Part shown: piece by piece, positions 61,852 to 64,000 of the stretch
Layout of the letters: each line of letters opens with the position of its first letter
Numbering within the stretch: position 1 is the stretch's first letter
Assembly: GCA_046349915.1 (NCBI GenBank)
Contig: JAXMBL010000003.1
Location: forward strand, 744,001-808,000
Origin: CAIXSC01 sp046349915
GTDB taxonomy: Bacteria > Planctomycetota > Planctomycetia > Pirellulales > Pirellulaceae
Direction: 5' to 3'
Length of the DNA: 64,000 nt
Notes under the pieces: generated by a model
What the model was told of the DNA's origin: nothing
What the model saw: the letters and a program-made list of their open reading frames with translations, nothing else
Databases searched by the model: none
Made by a program: the position numbers and the translations under genes

Positions 61852-63076
61852 CTCGCCCCCGCGGGTCCCGGATCAGTCATCGGACCAAAGTAGTGAAGCG
61901 AACGGTCGGCCGAGCCGTCGTCGGCTCGTCATACTCTGCCTGGTCGGCGTCGTCGCCGTCGCGCTCCTGGTCTACCAACGCGCGACTCGCCCCAACCCCG
62001 ATGCCTTGATCGCGGAAGCTCGCCGGCTCTGGACCCGCCAACCGGTCGAAGCCAATCTCAAGCTGGAAGAAGCAATCGCAGCTGCCGGCGGTCGTTTGCC
62101 GCGAGCGCAAGTGTTGCGCTGTCGGCTGCTGCTCGACCATCGACTCGTCCCTGAATTGACCGCCTATGTCGAAACGGCTGGCAATGACTTGGCTGAGGAT
62201 GAGGAAGGGGTGCTGGAGTTGGCGGACGAAGCCCAGCGATTGGGCGAGCCCCGGTTGGCGGTTCTGTTGGCCTCGCTGATCCCCCACGACTCAACGCGTC
62301 GGGCCGAAGCTTTGCGGCGGTTGGTCGAGGCCGAACAGCAAGCAGGGCGTTTCGACGAGGCGCTCCGCTACGCCCACGAATGGGCCCAAAAGGAGCCGCG
62401 TAAAGCGTCGCCTCGGCTCGAAGCGGCTCGCTCGCTGCGGCGGCAATTGCGGTTGCTGCCCGCGATCGAGGAATGCCGAATGGCAGAGCAGTTGGTTGAG
62501 CCCGGGAGCGAAGAAGAGCATCGAGTGTTGCGGGAGCTGGTTGAGATGTTGGTGACCGCTCGCGACGCGGCGGGAGCGAGGGCGGCATTCGATCGGCTGG
62601 TCAAGCTTACGGATCAACAACAAGACTTGGCGCTCGTTGAAGCCTATGTGCTGCGGTTTGAGGGACGAGCCGACGAGGCGCTCGCTCGCCTGGACGACGA
62701 ACTGCGCAATCGACCGTCCAGCGTCGAAGCGAGATTCCTCCGCGGGGTTGTGCTGTACGACGCGGCCCGATATCGCGAGTCCGTTCAGGTCTTGAAGGAA
62801 GTGGTGGAACGTCAACCGACTCACAAGGAAGCTCGCTACAAATTGGCCCAGGCCCTCCAGCGACTGGGAGATGGCGAGGCGGCTCGACCCCATCTCGAAG
62901 CCAGCGCCTGTCTGACAAAACTGGCCGAGGAGCGGCTCGCCCTGCAAGAAACCGCGTCCCGTTCGCCCCCCGACCCCGTCGCCGTCCGCCGGCTGGCGGA
63001 AGTCTGCCGCGAGTTGGGCTTCGAACAGGAAGCGGCCTATTGGCAGCGGTTATCGGAGTCGTTGGCTACTCGGTGA
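61805..63076 (+). CDS. TPR-repeat membrane-anchored protein
   Basis: A 423-residue protein from the ATG at 61805; a GTG at 61769 is also in frame. Either start overlaps the FG-GAP gene's end, suggesting coupled translation. One membrane segment lies at about 40-57 (LVILCLVGVVAVALLVY). The rest is tetratricopeptide-like helices (AEARRLWTRQPVEANLKLEEAI, YDAARYRESVQVLKEVVERQPTHKEARYKLAQAL). It matches the TPR part of the fused gene at 56285-59485 and likely works with its upstream neighbour outside the cytoplasm. Confidence 0.78.
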   Translation: MKSSKGRGKTPSRKTDSPPRVPDQSSDQSSEANGRPSRRRLVILCLVGVVAVALLVYQRATRPNPDALIAEARRLWTRQPVEANLKLEEAIAAAGGRLPRAQVLRCRLLLDHRLVPELTAYVETAGNDLAEDEEGVLELADEAQRLGEPRLAVLLASLIPHDSTRRAEALRRLVEAEQQAGRFDEALRYAHEWAQKEPRKASPRLEAARSLRRQLRLLPAIEECRMAEQLVEPGSEEEHRVLRELVEMLVTARDAAGARAAFDRLVKLTDQQQDLALVEAYVLRFEGRADEALARLDDELRNRPSSVEARFLRGVVLYDAARYRESVQVLKEVVERQPTHKEARYKLAQALQRLGDGEAARPHLEASACLTKLAEERLALQETASRSPPDPVAVRRLAEVCRELGFEQEAAYWQRLSESLATR

Positions 63077-63267
63077 TTTCGGCTCAGGTTCTTGGTTCTC
63101 GGCACGCTTACGGGTGGCGAGTGCTTGTTCGCGGGCTTCGTCGGAATTCTGGCGAATTCCGCTACGGGGGAAGTCGGGCAGATGGACGAAAAAAAGTACT
63201 TGGAACGCCCCGGTCGTAGGGATATACTCCTCCCTTCTTGCAGTCTACTCAGGCGAGGCATTCATTC

Positions 63268-63729
63268 ATGGCGTCGTTCCCGTTTCGCGATGGCGTGCGG
63301 TTTATCGGTCTGTTTTTCTCCGCGGCGATGTTTCTGTCGGGCTGCGGCGGCACGGCCGAGAAAGCGGCTCAAGAGGCATCCAATCTCAAGCCCCTGATGG
63401 TGCTTTACGGCCAATACATCGGCATGCACCGCGGGCAGCCGCCGGCGAGCGAGGCGGAATTCAAGGCATACATCAAGTCGGTCAAGCCCGAGGTGCTGAA
63501 ATCGCTCGGGGCCGAGAACCCTGATTCGCTCTTCACCTCCAGCCGCGATCAGAAACCGTACGTGATCATCTACGGACCTGCGAGCGGTCCGCCGGGGCCT
63601 GCCGGTCAACCGGTGGTGGCTTACGAACAAGAGGGAGTTGGCGGCAAACGGTATGTCGCAAGTACTCTTGGAGCGATCGAAGAGGTCGACGAAACCCGTT
63701 TTCGCGAGCTAGTTCCCAACGCAAAATAG
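63268..63729 (+). CDS. Small lipoprotein, unknown function
   Basis: A 153-residue lipoprotein; the ATG at 63268 follows an aggcgagg site. The signal FIGLFFSAAMFLSGC has a lipobox LSGC (Cys about 26). The mature part has YGQYIGMHRGQPPASEAEFKAYIKS, a motif seen in many planctomycete lipoproteins placed next to DUF1559 genes, and a Gly/Pro-rich loop (YGPASGPPGPAGQPVV). It precedes the DUF1559 gene at 63844 by 114 bases. Confidence 0.7.
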   Translation: MASFPFRDGVRFIGLFFSAAMFLSGCGGTAEKAAQEASNLKPLMVLYGQYIGMHRGQPPASEAEFKAYIKSVKPEVLKSLGAENPDSLFTSSRDQKPYVIIYGPASGPPGPAGQPVVAYEQEGVGGKRYVASTLGAIEEVDETRFRELVPNAK

Positions 63730-63843
63730 CCGATCCTAATCCTTGGGCGGACCCTTTTTCCTGCCCAATTTGTCAGTGGTATTGGCCTGTAATGGCCGTG
63801 TTGCTTCCCTTTTTGTTTCATTCTGTTTTTTCGGAGAATTTCC

Positions 63844-64000
63844 ATGAAGCGTCCCTGTATGCGGAAGGCGCGCGCCTTCACGCTGGTCGAACTCCTGGTG
63901 GTGATTGCCATCATCGGAGTGCTCGTCGCGCTCCTCTTGCCCGCTGTCCAAGCGGCTCGCGAGTCGGCTCGTCGCACTCAATGCACGAACAATCTCAAGC
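63844..64000 (+). CDS. DUF1559 prepilin-like protein, N-terminal part (cut by right edge)
   Basis: Only the first 52 residues are visible. The ATG at 63844 has a ggag site in cggagaatttcc. It starts with the prepilin signal RAFTLVELLVVIAIIGVLV and continues ALLLPAVQAARESARRTQCTNNLK, nearly identical to the DUF1559 protein at 54980-55996 over this region. The rest, expected to be about 300 residues, lies beyond the window. Confidence 0.9.
   Translation, partial: MKRPCMRKARAFTLVELLVVIAIIGVLVALLLPAVQAARESARRTQCTNNLK

Overview
The window is typical chromosomal DNA of a member of the Planctomycetota, most likely Pirellulales-like. The markers are GC-rich codons, two DUF1559 prepilin-like proteins (GFTLVELLVVIAIIG start), a DUF1598-type protein, a Tat-exported Gfo/Idh/MocA oxidoreductase, a SUMF1/FGE-domain protein, CRTAC1-type FG-GAP/UnbV proteins, and 19-bp palindromic repeats after gene ends. 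I saw no rRNA, tRNA, CRISPR array, transposase or prophage. The left edge cuts a glutamyl-Q tRNA(Asp) synthetase-like gene and the right edge cuts a DUF1559 gene.

Layout. 1-3818: gluQ-like end, then phoR-phoU-phoB. 4295-8871: secreted enzymes (alkaline-phosphatase-fold protein, thioredoxin-like protein, ApbE, FGE-domain protein). 9197-11150: Gfo/Idh/MocA oxidoreductase and a GYD protein. 11661-17336: a three-gene export system (ABC exporter with a His/Gly-rich linker, HlyD-like adaptor, TolC-like outer-membrane protein). 17364-19006: purE-purK. 19099-25661: small secreted protein, long repeat, dihydroorotase, ICMT-like methyltransferase, HEAT/VWA protein, DUF1598 protein. 25706-30723: palindromic repeats, a small membrane protein, two glycosyltransferase-like genes and a small secreted protein. 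31194-36210: rpmE, prfA-prmC, PlsC-like acyltransferase, XerC/D recombinase.

43721 down to 36308 (minus strand) is the most informative block: eight closely spaced genes whose recognisable members fit one route. They are a FucU/RbsD mutarotase, an aldo/keto reductase resembling L-galactose dehydrogenase, an LgoD-like zinc dehydrogenase, UxaE tagaturonate epimerase and an SDR-type fructuronate reductase, plus a TIM-barrel isomerase-like protein. I read this as L-galactose (or L-galactonate) to D-mannonate. The lactonase and the steps after mannonate are not in the window.

47732 down to 43863 is a second minus-strand operon: truncated ZnuA-like protein, ZigA/YciC-type GTPase, membrane protein, and a prepilin-peptidase-like protein lacking the GxGD motif. 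It has a good promoter whose spacer holds a TGCA-n7-TGCA site. A related perfect 7-1-7 palindrome lies ahead of the DUF58/transglutaminase pair, close to a fur-family gene, which suggests a local Zur/Fur regulon.

52522-64000: pckA, then a roughly mirror-like region around base 59690. A fused TPR/FG-GAP/UnbV gene points left and split FG-GAP/UnbV and TPR genes point right; each side also carries a DUF1559 gene and a small lipoprotein gene.
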